NCBI RefSeq assembly: GCF_004331485.1
Contig: NZ_SJKD01000008.1
Span: 1-64,000 of the forward strand
Direction: 5' to 3'
DNA: 64,000 nucleotides
Origin: Kribbella capetownensis
GTDB lineage: Bacteria > Actinomycetota > Actinomycetes > Propionibacteriales > Kribbellaceae
Shown: piece after piece, positions 25,647-34,108 of the stretch
Position numbering within the stretch: position 1 is the first letter of the stretch
Layout of the letters: each line of letters opens with the position of its first letter
The notes under the pieces: model-generated
Seen by the model: only the letters and a program-made list of their open reading frames with translations
What the model was told of the DNA's origin: nothing
The model's database searches: none
Position numbers and translations under genes: made by a program

Positions 25647-26623
25647 CGCTCACTCCTCGCCTTGCGGGCGGCCCGGATCCCGAGCAGTTGCAGTACGCCG
25701 ATCAGTCCGACGAACAACCCGAACACCACAGCAGCGGCCGAGGCGAAGCCCAACTGCGGAACCGTGGCCGCGAACGCCCACCGGTAGATGTAGATCTCCA
25801 CCACCTCGGTGGCGTAGAACGGGCCGCCGTTGGTCATCGTGAGCATCAGGTCGAAGATCTTCAGAGTGCTCTCCAGCGTCAGCAACGTGATGATCACCGC
25901 GAACGGCTTCAGCAGCGGCAGCGTCACATGCCGGAGCAGGCCCCACGGTCCGGCACCGTCGATGGCGGCGGCCTCGTAGACCTCGTCGGGCACCGTCTGC
26001 AACGCCGCGAGCCAGTAGATCAACGTGACGCCGAACCACTTCCAGATGTAGACCCCGACCACCGTCCACAACGCCGCCTTCGGGTCACCCAGGAAGTTGA
26101 TGCCGTCAGCAACAACACCGAGCTTGCGCAGTACGACGTTGACCGGACCGGACGCCGGGTCGAAGACGAACTGCATCACCACTCCGACGATCGCGGTCGT
26201 GGTCACCACCGGCAGGAAGAACGCGGTCCGGAACAACGTCCGCAGCGGCAGCTTCGGCGAGTTGAGCACCAGCGCCAGCAGCAACGTCAGCAGGACCTTC
26301 ACCGGCACCACCGCGACCATGAACAGCACGGTGATCTTGAACGAGTTCCAGAACAGCGGATCGGCAACCACCGCGCGGTAGTTCGCCAGGCCCACCCAGG
26401 TCTTCGCGGCGTCGAAGCCGTTCCACTCCACGAACGAGTACCAGTAGCTCGCGACGACCGGGTAGATGGTGTAGACGCCGTACAGGACGATGGTCGGGGT
26501 GAGGAACAGCCACACCCACAGCCGGTTGCGGCCCAGTCGCGGACCGCTGCCGTTCATCGAGGTACGGCGCGCCGAGCCGCTGCGGCGTTCCGGCGGCGCG
26601 TCGGGGACAACGGTGACAGCCAC
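25643..26623 (-). CDS. Carbohydrate ABC transporter permease (MalF type)
   Basis: A 326-residue permease. After a basic, flexible N-terminus (VVPDAPPERRSGSARRTS) come six or seven helices, beginning WVWLFLTPTIVLYGVYTIYP. The EAA loop is VYEAAAIDGAGPWGLLRHVT ending LPLLKP. It forms a heterodimeric channel with the MalG-type protein encoded next. A later in-frame Met (MNGSGPRLG) could be the true start because the first 22 residues are not conserved. The binding-protein gene lies 15 bases upstream and the downstream permease overlaps by four bases, so all are in one transcript. Confidence 0.92.
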   Translation of the reverse strand: MAVTVVPDAPPERRSGSARRTSMNGSGPRLGRNRLWVWLFLTPTIVLYGVYTIYPVVASYWYSFVEWNGFDAAKTWVGLANYRAVVADPLFWNSFKITVLFMVAVVPVKVLLTLLLALVLNSPKLPLRTLFRTAFFLPVVTTTAIVGVVMQFVFDPASGPVNVVLRKLGVVADGINFLGDPKAALWTVVGVYIWKWFGVTLIYWLAALQTVPDEVYEAAAIDGAGPWGLLRHVTLPLLKPFAVIITLLTLESTLKIFDLMLTMTNGGPFYATEVVEIYIYRWAFAATVPQLGFASAAAVVFGLFVGLIGVLQLLGIRAARKARSER

Positions 26624-26638
26624 AGGTTCTTCCCATCC

Positions 26639-28090
26639 TCACGACGTCTTGTACTTGTCCCGGCCGTAGTCCTGACCGGGGGTCCAGTTGTCGAATGCCC
26701 AGTCGCCGGCCGCGACCTTGACGCCCTTGGCCGCAACCGCCTTGATCGCTCGCTCGCGCTCCGCGGTCAGCTTGCGGTCGAGGTCCGTCAGCGCCTTGCG
26801 GGCATCCGGCAACTGACCGCTCAGCACGCCCTGGACGATCGAACCCAGGTCCGGCTGGATCTGCTTCATCTCCGCGACGACTTCGCTGATCCCCGGATTG
26901 CGGACCTCGGGCGCGGGCCGCAGCTTGATCTGGCGACCGAAGATCGCTGCCGCCGTCTTGTACGTCGGGTGGACGTTCGCCTTGTCCACCAGGGACAGAT
27001 CGACCGGCATCCCGTCCATCTGCTCGGTCTCGGCGAGCATGACCTCCTTGGTGGTGAACAACTTCAGCAACTCCGCGGCCGCCTCGGGCTGCTTCGACGT
27101 GGCCGCGAAGCAGTAGTCGCCGGCCTTCGGCGGGGTATAGACGAAGATCGGCCGGCCCGCTTCGGACGACGGCATCGAGGTGACGCCGACCTTGTCCACG
27201 AACGGCTTGAACTGGTCCTTGACCACTCCGATGTTCCACGGGCCGTCGAAGAACAGGCCGGCCACTCCGGTCGACCAGCGCGCCCGCGCCGTCCGTGCGT
27301 CCAGCGACGACGAGGCCGGGAACAGCAGTCCGTCCTTCTTCAGCGAGACGAGGAACTCGATCGCGTGCACGTACGGGTCGGTCCCGTAGGAGTACTCGCC
27401 GGTGCGTGGGTCGGTGGCGCCGGAGCCACCGGCCGCCATGGCCAGATCGGTGACGTGCTCACCCATCCGCTCCGCGAACTGCAACGGAGCGATCCAGCCG
27501 GAGACGCCGTCGCCGCCGGCCGACTCCATCTTGGCGGCCGCCGCCCGGAACCCGTCCCAGGTGGCCAGGTCGCGGTCCGGGTCCAGCCCGGCCTTCTCCG
27601 CGAGTTCCACGTTGTACCAGGTCAGCGTCCCGTACTGCCGGAAACTCACCATCGGCAGCGAGTAGAGCTTGTCGTCGAAGTGCGTGAAGCCGTTCAGGAA
27701 CGCGTCCTGCGGCATCGCGGCAAGGTCTTCCTTGCTGAGCTGGATCGGCGCGATCCAGCCGTCCTTGCGTAACCGGGCCTGCGGCAACTTCACGCCGGCC
27801 GTGGTGAAGATGTCCGGAAGTTGCTTGCTGCCGAACGCCAGCTGCAGCGCCTGGCCCTGCTGGTTCGGGTTGTAGACGGTGTATTCCACGGCGGTCCCGG
27901 ACGATTTCTGGAAGTCTGCGAACAGCTTCTTGTGCAGGTCCTCGCGGGGCTGGAAGTGGTCCCAGACGCGCAGCGACTTCGCGCCGGCGGCCTGACCGCC
28001 GCCGCTCGGGGCGGTGCTGCACGCACTCGCGGCGAGCGCGCCGAGCACGCCGCCGGCGGATGCGCCGAGGAACCTTCGTCTGCTGATCAT
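26639..28090 (-). CDS. Carbohydrate ABC transporter solute-binding lipoprotein
   Basis: A 483-residue extracellular binding protein. The N-terminus ISRRRFLGASAGGVLGALAA has a twin-arginine motif and is followed by the lipobox ASAC, so it is probably a Tat-exported lipoprotein. The body is of the family-1 type: KSLRVWDHFQPREDLHKKLF, EYTVYNPNQQGQALQLAF and VAGLFFDGPWNIGVVKDQF. Family members bind mono- to oligosaccharides; sulfated ligands cannot be predicted from sequence. GAGGAGGACTC precedes the ATG. It is the first gene of the operon and lies behind a LacI-type palindrome at 28128. Confidence 0.92.
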   Translation of the reverse strand: MISRRRFLGASAGGVLGALAASACSTAPSGGGQAAGAKSLRVWDHFQPREDLHKKLFADFQKSSGTAVEYTVYNPNQQGQALQLAFGSKQLPDIFTTAGVKLPQARLRKDGWIAPIQLSKEDLAAMPQDAFLNGFTHFDDKLYSLPMVSFRQYGTLTWYNVELAEKAGLDPDRDLATWDGFRAAAAKMESAGGDGVSGWIAPLQFAERMGEHVTDLAMAAGGSGATDPRTGEYSYGTDPYVHAIEFLVSLKKDGLLFPASSSLDARTARARWSTGVAGLFFDGPWNIGVVKDQFKPFVDKVGVTSMPSSEAGRPIFVYTPPKAGDYCFAATSKQPEAAAELLKLFTTKEVMLAETEQMDGMPVDLSLVDKANVHPTYKTAAAIFGRQIKLRPAPEVRNPGISEVVAEMKQIQPDLGSIVQGVLSGQLPDARKALTDLDRKLTAERERAIKAVAAKGVKVAAGDWAFDNWTPGQDYGRDKYKTS

Positions 28091-28127
28091 GAGTCCTCCT
28101 CGAGGAGCGGTGGGCGGTCGACCGCGC

Positions 28128-28143
28128 GGTACAACGTTGTACC
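28128..28143. promoter_or_regulatory. LacI-family operator 1 (GGTACAACGTTGTACC)
   Basis: A perfect 16-base palindrome with the central CG typical of LacI-family operators, 38 bases before the start of the binding-protein gene. Its core ACAACGTTGT recurs in the second site at 28206, next to the divergent LacI gene. Repression of the ABC/sulfatase operon by that LacI is inferred. Confidence 0.8.
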
Positions 28144-28205
28144 AAGAACTGGGGCCAGCTGTACAGAGTCCGGTCGAGATCCGGCGGCGAGATGCGGGTC
28201 AGGGC

Positions 28206-28221
28206 GATCTAACGTTGTATC
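28206..28221. promoter_or_regulatory. LacI-family operator 2 (GATCTAACGTTGTATC)
   Basis: A near-palindrome sharing TAACGTTGTA with the site at 28128, located 37 bases before the ATG of the lacI-type gene. The pair of operators, 78 bases centre to centre, would let one tetramer or two dimers control both divergent transcripts, including autoregulation. Confidence 0.72.
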
Positions 28222-28257
28222 GTTCGATGCGACGATCCAGCGGGATGGGAGGTGCCG

Positions 28258-29259
28258 ATGGCAGCGACACTGAGCGATGTCGCGGCGCGCGCCGGCGTCT
28301 CGATCAAGACGGTGTCGAACGTCGTCAACGGCACCGGCCGGGTCGGAGCCGAGACCAGGGACCGGGTCGAGCGGGTGATCGAGGAGCTCGGCTACCGTCC
28401 GAACGTCTCGGCGCGAAACCTGCGGCACGGCAGGTCAGGCGTGATCGCGCTCGCCGTACCGGAGATCGGGAACCCGTACTTCGCGGAGCTGGCCGAGCTG
28501 GTCGTGAAGGCCGCCGAGGGCTACGGCTGGACGGTTCTGATCGATCAGACCGACGCCGACCCGGATCGCGAACGCCTGGTGCTGCAGGGGATCCGGTCGC
28601 ATCTGATCGACGGGTTGTTGTTCGTGCCCGGCCGGTTGAGCGCGGACGACTTCGCCGCCCGGACGGACACCACGCCGATGGTTCTGCTGGGTGAACGGCT
28701 GACGAGAGTCGCGGATCGGGTGGCCATCGACAGCTACGCGGCGGCCCGCGCCGCCACCGAGCACCTGATCGACCTCGGCCGGACCCGGATCGCCGCCGTC
28801 GGTGCCACCCCCAGCGGTGACGCCGTCTCCCGCGGCCGGTACGAGGGATACCACGACGCCCTCGTCGCCGCCGGTCACCGGCCGTCGGCCAGGCTCGTGG
28901 TGCCGCAGCGACGCTGGCGCCACGAGAGCGGCGTCGAGGCCGTCGGTCGTCTGCTCGCCCTGAGCCGGCCGCCCGACGCGCTGTTCTGCTCGAACGACCT
29001 GCTGGCCCTCGGCGCGCTCCGGGCGCTGCACGACCACGGCGTACGAGTGCCGGACGATGTCGCGGTGGTCGGCATCGACGACATCGCCGAGAGCCGGTTC
29101 AGCCGGCCCAGCCTCACCTCCGTCGCGCCGGACAAGCGGCACATCGCCGAAACCGCGGTCGGCCTGCTCGCCGACCGGCTGAAGGGGAGCTTCTCGTCCG
29201 CACCCCGCGAGTTCATCGCCGGGTTCCACCTCGAGGTCCGGGAGAGCACCGAAGGATGA
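28258..29259 (+). CDS. LacI family transcriptional repressor
   Basis: A 333-residue repressor. Residues 1-60 are the LacI HTH and hinge: ATLSDVAARAGVSIKTVSNV then VEELGYRPNVSARNLRHG-type hinge (here IEELGYRPNVSARNLRHG). The rest is a periplasmic-binding-like inducer domain (VIALAVPEIGNPYFAELAEL, DALFCSNDLLALGALRAL, VAVVGIDDIAESRFSRPSLT). ATG 28258 is preferred over GTG 28252 because GGGAGG lies five bases before it. It ends overlapping the next sulfatase gene (ATGA). The inducer should be the imported sugar or an intermediate of its catabolism. Confidence 0.92.
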   Translation: MAATLSDVAARAGVSIKTVSNVVNGTGRVGAETRDRVERVIEELGYRPNVSARNLRHGRSGVIALAVPEIGNPYFAELAELVVKAAEGYGWTVLIDQTDADPDRERLVLQGIRSHLIDGLLFVPGRLSADDFAARTDTTPMVLLGERLTRVADRVAIDSYAAARAATEHLIDLGRTRIAAVGATPSGDAVSRGRYEGYHDALVAAGHRPSARLVVPQRRWRHESGVEAVGRLLALSRPPDALFCSNDLLALGALRALHDHGVRVPDDVAVVGIDDIAESRFSRPSLTSVAPDKRHIAETAVGLLADRLKGSFSSAPREFIAGFHLEVRESTEG

Positions 29260-30683
29260 CCGACCCGACGCCCAGAGACATCGTCCTCGTGATGACAGAC
29301 CAGCAGCGAGCGGACCTCACGGCGCGGGAAGGATTCCCCAGGGACTGCACCCCGACCCTCGACAGCCTGGCCGCCGGCGGCCGCTGGTTCGACCGCGCCT
29401 ACACCACGACACCGCTCTGCGTCCCCGCCCGCATCAGTCTGCTGACCGGCCGGTTTCCCAGTGCACACGGAGTTCTCGGCAACAGCGGGTACGACGATCC
29501 GGCCCGCGGTGACGACCTGATCGACGTACTGGGCGCCGCCGGATTCCGTACTGCGCTCGTAGGCAAGAACCACTCCCACTTGACGCCCGAACGGCTGGAT
29601 CACTGGGTCGAGTTCGGCCATTTCGGTCGCGTACCACCGTCGGCCGCCACGGGCACCGACCGCGAGTTCGACGACTGGCTACGCGCCCATCCTGGTACGA
29701 CGACAACCCCGAGCCCGTTCCCGCTGGAGCACCAGTTGCCGGCACGCATCGTCGACGAGGCGATCACCTGGCTGGACACCGCCGGTCCGGACGACCGCTC
29801 CTTTCTCTGGTTGTCGATTCCCGAGCCGCACGTTCCCTATCAGGTGCCTGAGCCGTACTTCTCTACCTATGAGACCGTGCCGCCTGCAGCGACGACCGCT
29901 GACGCCCTTGCAGACCGCGACTTCAGTTGGCGCTACGCGGGCAAGCTCGCCGAGCAGAGCGGGGAGGCCGAGCCCGACGTCCTGGCCCGGGCGCGAGCGA
30001 ACTACGTCGGCATGCTCCGGCTCGTCGACGACCAACTGGCGAGGCTCGTCGCCCACCTCGAGCGGACCGGTCGGCTCGCGACGACGCTGTTCGTGCACCT
30101 GGCCGACCACGGCGACTTCGCCGGCGAGTACGGCCTGATGCGGAAGGGCCCCGGACTTCCCGAAGTACTCGCCCGGATCCCGATGGTGTTCCACGGTCCG
30201 GGTATCCGTCCGGATCGCGGTCCCAGCCCGGCCCACGTATCGATCGCCGACATATTGCCAACGATCTGCGAACTCATCGGTACGCCCGTCCCGTCCGGTG
30301 TCCAAGGACGCAGCCTCGTTCCGCTGCTGCGCGATCCGGATCAGACGAGCGACTTCTCCAGCGTGTACGTCGAGCAGGGGTACGGTGCGCCGTACCGCGA
30401 GGAAGACCTCGGCGACCGGACACCCGGTGTACGACGGGGAGCGGACGGGCGGGTGGCGATCGACACCGTCAACGAGGTGACCCAAGCCGGCGTACGGCGG
30501 ATGGTCCGGTCCGGCCGGTGGAAGCTGCTGGCCGGCGCAGCTGGCACCGTCCAGCTCTTCGACCTGTCGACCGATCCGTTCGAACTCATTGATCTGGCAG
30601 GTCGCCCGGAACATGCAGCGACCTGCCAGAATCTTCAGAGTGAACTGGAGTCCTGGCTCGTGTCACGCGACGTTCGCGCGTGA
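29256..30683 (+). CDS. Sulfatase (type I), co-translated with LacI
   Basis: A 475-residue sulfatase. The metal site begins with IVLVMTDQQRADLTAREG; the modified cysteine is Cys55 in TTPLCVPARISLLTGRFPS (C-x-P-A-R form, cleavable by the same formylglycine-generating enzyme). IPEPHVPYQVPEPYF and LADHGDFAGEYGLMRKG follow. No signal peptide is seen, so it is probably cytoplasmic. Its ATG overlaps the LacI stop codon, an unusual pairing that makes the sulfatase level follow repressor level. It differs from the locus-A sulfatase in the motif (A for S) and is likely to attack a different sulfate position. The 3' end overlaps the next gene by 21 bases. Confidence 0.9.
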   Translation: MTDPTPRDIVLVMTDQQRADLTAREGFPRDCTPTLDSLAAGGRWFDRAYTTTPLCVPARISLLTGRFPSAHGVLGNSGYDDPARGDDLIDVLGAAGFRTALVGKNHSHLTPERLDHWVEFGHFGRVPPSAATGTDREFDDWLRAHPGTTTTPSPFPLEHQLPARIVDEAITWLDTAGPDDRSFLWLSIPEPHVPYQVPEPYFSTYETVPPAATTADALADRDFSWRYAGKLAEQSGEAEPDVLARARANYVGMLRLVDDQLARLVAHLERTGRLATTLFVHLADHGDFAGEYGLMRKGPGLPEVLARIPMVFHGPGIRPDRGPSPAHVSIADILPTICELIGTPVPSGVQGRSLVPLLRDPDQTSDFSSVYVEQGYGAPYREEDLGDRTPGVRRGADGRVAIDTVNEVTQAGVRRMVRSGRWKLLAGAAGTVQLFDLSTDPFELIDLAGRPEHAATCQNLQSELESWLVSRDVRA

Positions 30684-31154
30684 CCGGTGCCTCGACCTCC
30701 AGGCATTGGCGCCCAGAGCAACGATGCCGACAACCAGCCCCGAGCCGATGCCGATCATCAAGGCGATGCCGGTGGTGTACCCGCGCAGCGCGAGGTCCTG
30801 CCAGCCTGCGCTGAAGTGGTCGGCGAAGGCGACCGCACCGGCGGGTGGGTTGTGGCCGAGCGAGGGCCCGACGTTCCACAGCACTTGGTGAACAAGCACC
30901 AGGGACAGTGCGTAGAGGACGCCGACCATCAGGAAATCCAGGAACGGGCGACCACTCCTGCGCACGACCGCCACGACCAGCCAGACCGCGAACGGCACCA
31001 ACGCGAGGAAGTAGTAGAACAACGAGCCTTCCGGTTCGACGACGCCCAGGTCCTCCAGGACCGTCCGCGGCACCGCGAGCGCGACCAGCACAAGCATCAG
31101 CCACGTCGGCAGATCCGTGGCCGGGAAGCGCCGGCTGACGTGATGCTGACTCAT
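30663..31154 (-). CDS. Small integral membrane protein of unknown function
   Basis: A 163-residue protein with four hydrophobic segments: TWLMLVLVALAVPRTVLEDL, SLFYYFLALVPFAVWLVVAV, FLDFLMVGVLYALSLVLVHQ and IALMIGIGSGLVVGIVALGA. Charged loops are short. AAGGAGGAGGG lies just before ATG 31154; the longer frame starting upstream lacks hydrophobic pattern or similarity. I recognise no family. It is the only minus-strand gene between the locus-A sulfatase and the GH51 gene, overlapping the former by 21 bases at the 3' ends. A link to sugar uptake is not supported. Confidence 0.6.
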   Translation of the reverse strand: MSQHHVSRRFPATDLPTWLMLVLVALAVPRTVLEDLGVVEPEGSLFYYFLALVPFAVWLVVAVVRRSGRPFLDFLMVGVLYALSLVLVHQVLWNVGPSLGHNPPAGAVAFADHFSAGWQDLALRGYTTGIALMIGIGSGLVVGIVALGANAWRSRHRSRANVA

Positions 31155-31221
31155 GACCCTCCTCCTTTCCGGTGGCGACGCCGGACCGCGTCGCATCCAT
31201 CCAAGAGTCCGTCGCACCACC

Positions 31222-31250
31222 GTGCCGCCGCATCGGCTCGGCGGCGGCAC
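31222..31250 (-). terminator. Intrinsic terminator-like hairpin after GH51
   Basis: GTGCCGCCGC (31222-31231) and GCGGCGGCAC (31241-31250) make a perfect 10-base GC-rich stem with a 9-base loop, 13 bases past the stop of the GH51 gene read on the minus strand. No T-run follows, as is common in high-GC actinobacteria. Confidence 0.6.
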
Positions 31251-31262
31251 CCGGCGTACGCC

Positions 31263-32777
31263 CTATGACGTACATAGAGGCGCGGTTGTGGTCAGCTCGA
31301 TGATCGAGTAGGAGCTTGGTGGCAGGACCAGGGCCAGGTCGTCGTCCAGCTTGACCTCGTCCGACCGCGGAGCCACGCGGTTCGGTTCGGCCAGGCTGTT
31401 GCGGTCCAGCGGATCCTCCGTGTGAAGCTGATGGACGCGCACCACGTTGGTCGCGAGCGGCTGCCCTAGCTCGACGGACAGGCGTACCGACTGGTCGCGG
31501 TCCCGGTTGACCACCGACAACCAGACGGTCGTTCCGGCCCGATCCGTCGAGGCGCTCACGTCGACGGCCGGTAGTTCGATCGCAGTACGTTCGAGCGACT
31601 CACCGGCGATGGTGGAGCAGATGGTGTCACCCGCAAGCGAGATCCCACCGCTGTACCGACGCTGCATCCACAGCGGCCAGTAGACCGTCTCGCGCACCAA
31701 CTCGTCATCGGTGACGACCAGGGCCCCCACGACGTTGATGGTCTGGGCGAAGTTCGCCAGCGTGACGCTGTCGGCCTGCCGCTGCATGACGTTGAGGAAC
31801 GATCCGACCGCGAGCGCATCGACCGTCCGGTAGCGCGTGTCGGTCGGGCGCCACTTCGGACTCATCTCGAACCGGGTCGCGTCCGCGCAGTTCCACTCGG
31901 TGAACGCCAGCTCCGGCTTCGGCGTACCAGGGTTCTCCCGCGCCACCAGGTCCACAAGTCCCTGGATCGCGACGATCGCGCTCTCCGTGCGGTAGGGACC
32001 GCTGAGGACCCGCGCGTAGTCGCCACCTTCAGCCTCGGGATCGAACGGCCAGTACGTGTGCAGTGTCAGGTAGTCGATGTGATCCCACGCCTCGCGCAGC
32101 AGGGCGAGATTCCAGTCGAGTGCCTGCGACGGCTCGAAACACCCGATCGCGAGCACCTTCAGCTCGGGGTTCAGTCGCTTGATCGCCTTGGCCCATTCGC
32201 GGCAGCGTACGGCGTTGTCCTGCGGACCCACCTGGCCGAGCTCCCACGACCCCCACTCCTCGTTGCCGATCTGCCAGTAGCGGACATCGAAGGGTTCGTC
32301 GTACCCGTGGGAGCGCCGCAGGTTGGCCCACACCGAGTCGCCGGTGCCGTTGCAGTACTCGATCCACGCGAGCGCCTCGCGCAAGGACCCGGTGCCGGTC
32401 GTCAGGTTGATCTGCGGCTCGGCACCGATCCGCCGGCAGTACGCGACGAACTCCGCCGTACCGAAGCCGTTGCCGACGTCGTACCCGAAGTGCCAGTCGA
32501 CCGTCCGCGCGCGCTGCTCGCTCGGACCGACGCCGCGCTCCCACTCGTACGACGTTCCGGTGCAGCCACCCGGCCAGCGGACGACCGGTGCCCCGAGCTC
32601 GCCGATCGCGTCGACGACGGACCGTCGCAGGCCTGACTCGTCCGCGTCGGGATGACCGGGATTGTGCAGGGCCTCGTCGGCCACCCAGCGACGGCGAGAC
32701 AGGAACTGCCCGTAGATCTCTGGCCGGATCGTCCCGTTGACAGTTCCCCGCAGCTTGAACGTCGCTGGTGTACTCAC
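31263..32777 (-). CDS. GH51 alpha-L-arabinofuranosidase, cytoplasmic
   Basis: A 504-residue GH51-type enzyme. VNGTIRPEIYGQFLSRRRW is the first strand region, and APVVRWPGGCTGTSYEWERG the R-W-P-G-G motif. The general acid/base is Glu173 in YWQIGNEEWG and the nucleophile Glu294 in ELAFTEWNCAD, followed by a beta-sandwich. No signal peptide is present, so it should hydrolyse imported arabinofuranosyl oligosaccharides to arabinose. The GTG at 32775-32777 is chosen by the family N-terminus, with AAGGGA nine bases upstream. It is divergent from a ROK repressor, behind a promoter with an operator over its -10. Confidence 0.88.
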   Translation of the reverse strand: MSTPATFKLRGTVNGTIRPEIYGQFLSRRRWVADEALHNPGHPDADESGLRRSVVDAIGELGAPVVRWPGGCTGTSYEWERGVGPSEQRARTVDWHFGYDVGNGFGTAEFVAYCRRIGAEPQINLTTGTGSLREALAWIEYCNGTGDSVWANLRRSHGYDEPFDVRYWQIGNEEWGSWELGQVGPQDNAVRCREWAKAIKRLNPELKVLAIGCFEPSQALDWNLALLREAWDHIDYLTLHTYWPFDPEAEGGDYARVLSGPYRTESAIVAIQGLVDLVARENPGTPKPELAFTEWNCADATRFEMSPKWRPTDTRYRTVDALAVGSFLNVMQRQADSVTLANFAQTINVVGALVVTDDELVRETVYWPLWMQRRYSGGISLAGDTICSTIAGESLERTAIELPAVDVSASTDRAGTTVWLSVVNRDRDQSVRLSVELGQPLATNVVRVHQLHTEDPLDRNSLAEPNRVAPRSDEVKLDDDLALVLPPSSYSIIELTTTAPLCTS

Positions 32778-32799
32778 CGGCAGGAGTCCCTTCGTCGAC

Positions 32800-32842
32800 T
32801 TATCTCTGCCTTGAAGATAAATATCCCGTGCCTGCGTGTCAA
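32800..32842 (-). promoter_or_regulatory. GH51 promoter with ROK-type operator
   Basis: On the minus strand TTGACA (32842-32837) is followed after 17 bases by TATCTT (32819-32814). The arms TTATCTTC and AGAGATAA, separated by five bases, run from 32820 to 32800 and cover the -10. The outer six bases (TTATCT and AGATAA) are exactly complementary. The same 8-5-8 architecture with the -10 inside the first arm recurs at 45389-45409. Repression by the divergent ROK protein is inferred. Confidence 0.7.
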
Positions 32843-32845
32843 CAG

Positions 32846-32875
32846 TTGGCCGAACCCCTCGGGCAGTGCTAGAAC
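32846..32875 (+). promoter_or_regulatory. Promoter of the ROK gene, probably leaderless
   Basis: TTGGCC (32846-32851) and TAGAAC (32870-32875) are 18 bases apart on the plus strand. The -10 ends seven bases before the ATG at 32883, the spacing typical of leaderless actinobacterial transcripts. This explains why no SD precedes that ATG. Inferred from sequence only. Confidence 0.5.
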
Positions 32876-32882
32876 CGACGGC

Positions 32883-34103
32883 ATGAAGGAGCTCATGCGT
32901 TCTGCCCAGCTCAGCGATGTCCGGCAGCAGAACTACTCGACGATCATGCGTGAGCTCATGCGGTCCGGACCGACAGCCCGGACGGATCTCGCGTCCGCGA
33001 TCGGGATGTCCACGGGGTCGGTGACCAGGCTCACCGGTGCACTCGCCCGGGCGGGGCTCGTCAAGGAGGCGGCGGAGCCCGCTCCGCGTGGCATGGGCCG
33101 GCCGAAGGTCCCGGTCGCCATCGACGAGTCGACGTACGGCGTCATCGGCGTGCACTTCGGCCTGCACCGGATCAACACCTGCCTGATCGATCTGCGCGGA
33201 CAGCTCGTCGCAGAGCTCCCGGCGACCGAGCGCACGACGAACCTCAAACCCTTGCTCCGGGGCGCAGCCCGATCGGTGCGGAAGATGATCGACAGCCACG
33301 GCCTGACTGTTCTCGGCGTCGGCGCGAGCACAGGTGGCTGGGTCGACAGCTCGAGCGGACAGGTGCACACCCAGCCAGTGCTGGGGTGGCAGGAGGCCCC
33401 GTTGGCGGAGGCGCTCCACGACCTGGTCGGCCTGCCGGTGCTCGTCGATTCGCAGGTGCGGGCGCTGGCGCTCGCCGAGCACTGGTTCGGCGCGGCGGCC
33501 GGCGTGGACAACTTCATCCACCTGTTCGTCGGCAACGTCGTCGGCGCGGGCTTCGTGTTCAACGGGTCGCCGTACCGGGGAGCGCACTCGGCCGCGGGCG
33601 GGCTGGATCACCTGCCGGTCACCGGCCGCTCCGGCCAGACCTGTGTCTGCGGCAGCCGGCGCTGCTTCGCGATGGTCGCCGGAGACCTCGAAACCGCCCG
33701 CCGGGCCCGCGCCGCCGGACTGATCACCGACGATCAGGAGGTGTACGACGTCTTCGCACTGGCGGTGGCCGGCAATCCGCAGGCGCGACGGCTGCTCCAG
33801 GATCGCGCCGGCGTGGTCGGGACGGCGACCGCCACCCTGATCGAGCTCCTCGATCCCGAGCTCGTCGTCATCGGTGGTGGGGTCAGCGCCCCGGTCGACC
33901 ACGTCGCGGTCGTGCGGGACGCCGCGCAGGACAGGCTCGCGGCCAGCCGGGGCGGCGATGCCACAGCGCGGATCCTGGCGAGCGCGTTCGGACCACACGC
34001 TCTGGGCATCGCCGCCGGCGCGATCATGCTGGACGCCGTCTACCGCTCCCCTGAGGCCTTCGTGCCGGCGCTGACCGCCACCGCAAGTGACCCGGGGCAC
34101 TAG
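32883..34103 (+). CDS. ROK family transcriptional repressor
   Basis: A 406-residue repressor. The N-terminal winged HTH reads DVRQQNYSTIMRELMRSGPT, ARTDLASAIGMSTGSVTRL, TGALARAGLVKE. The sugar-kinase-like ROK domain has VLGVGASTGGWVD, VGNVVGAGFVFNG and the zinc motif C-V-C-G-S-R-R-C. Catalytic glucokinase residues are not conserved as a kinase set, so it should bind a sugar ligand without phosphorylating it. A second ATG at 32895 follows AAGGAG by three bases, but the leaderless start at 32883 is preferred. It is a paralogue of the ROK gene at 41330. Confidence 0.9.
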   Translation: MKELMRSAQLSDVRQQNYSTIMRELMRSGPTARTDLASAIGMSTGSVTRLTGALARAGLVKEAAEPAPRGMGRPKVPVAIDESTYGVIGVHFGLHRINTCLIDLRGQLVAELPATERTTNLKPLLRGAARSVRKMIDSHGLTVLGVGASTGGWVDSSSGQVHTQPVLGWQEAPLAEALHDLVGLPVLVDSQVRALALAEHWFGAAAGVDNFIHLFVGNVVGAGFVFNGSPYRGAHSAAGGLDHLPVTGRSGQTCVCGSRRCFAMVAGDLETARRARAAGLITDDQEVYDVFALAVAGNPQARRLLQDRAGVVGTATATLIELLDPELVVIGGGVSAPVDHVAVVRDAAQDRLAASRGGDATARILASAFGPHALGIAAGAIMLDAVYRSPEAFVPALTATASDPGH

Positions 34104-34108
34104 CTGAC

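Noticed and set aside
24765..28090. ATP-binding subunit gene for the three sugar importers
   Set aside because: None is found in any of the loci; all Walker A motifs in the window belong to drug-export-type systems at 55904 and 61686.
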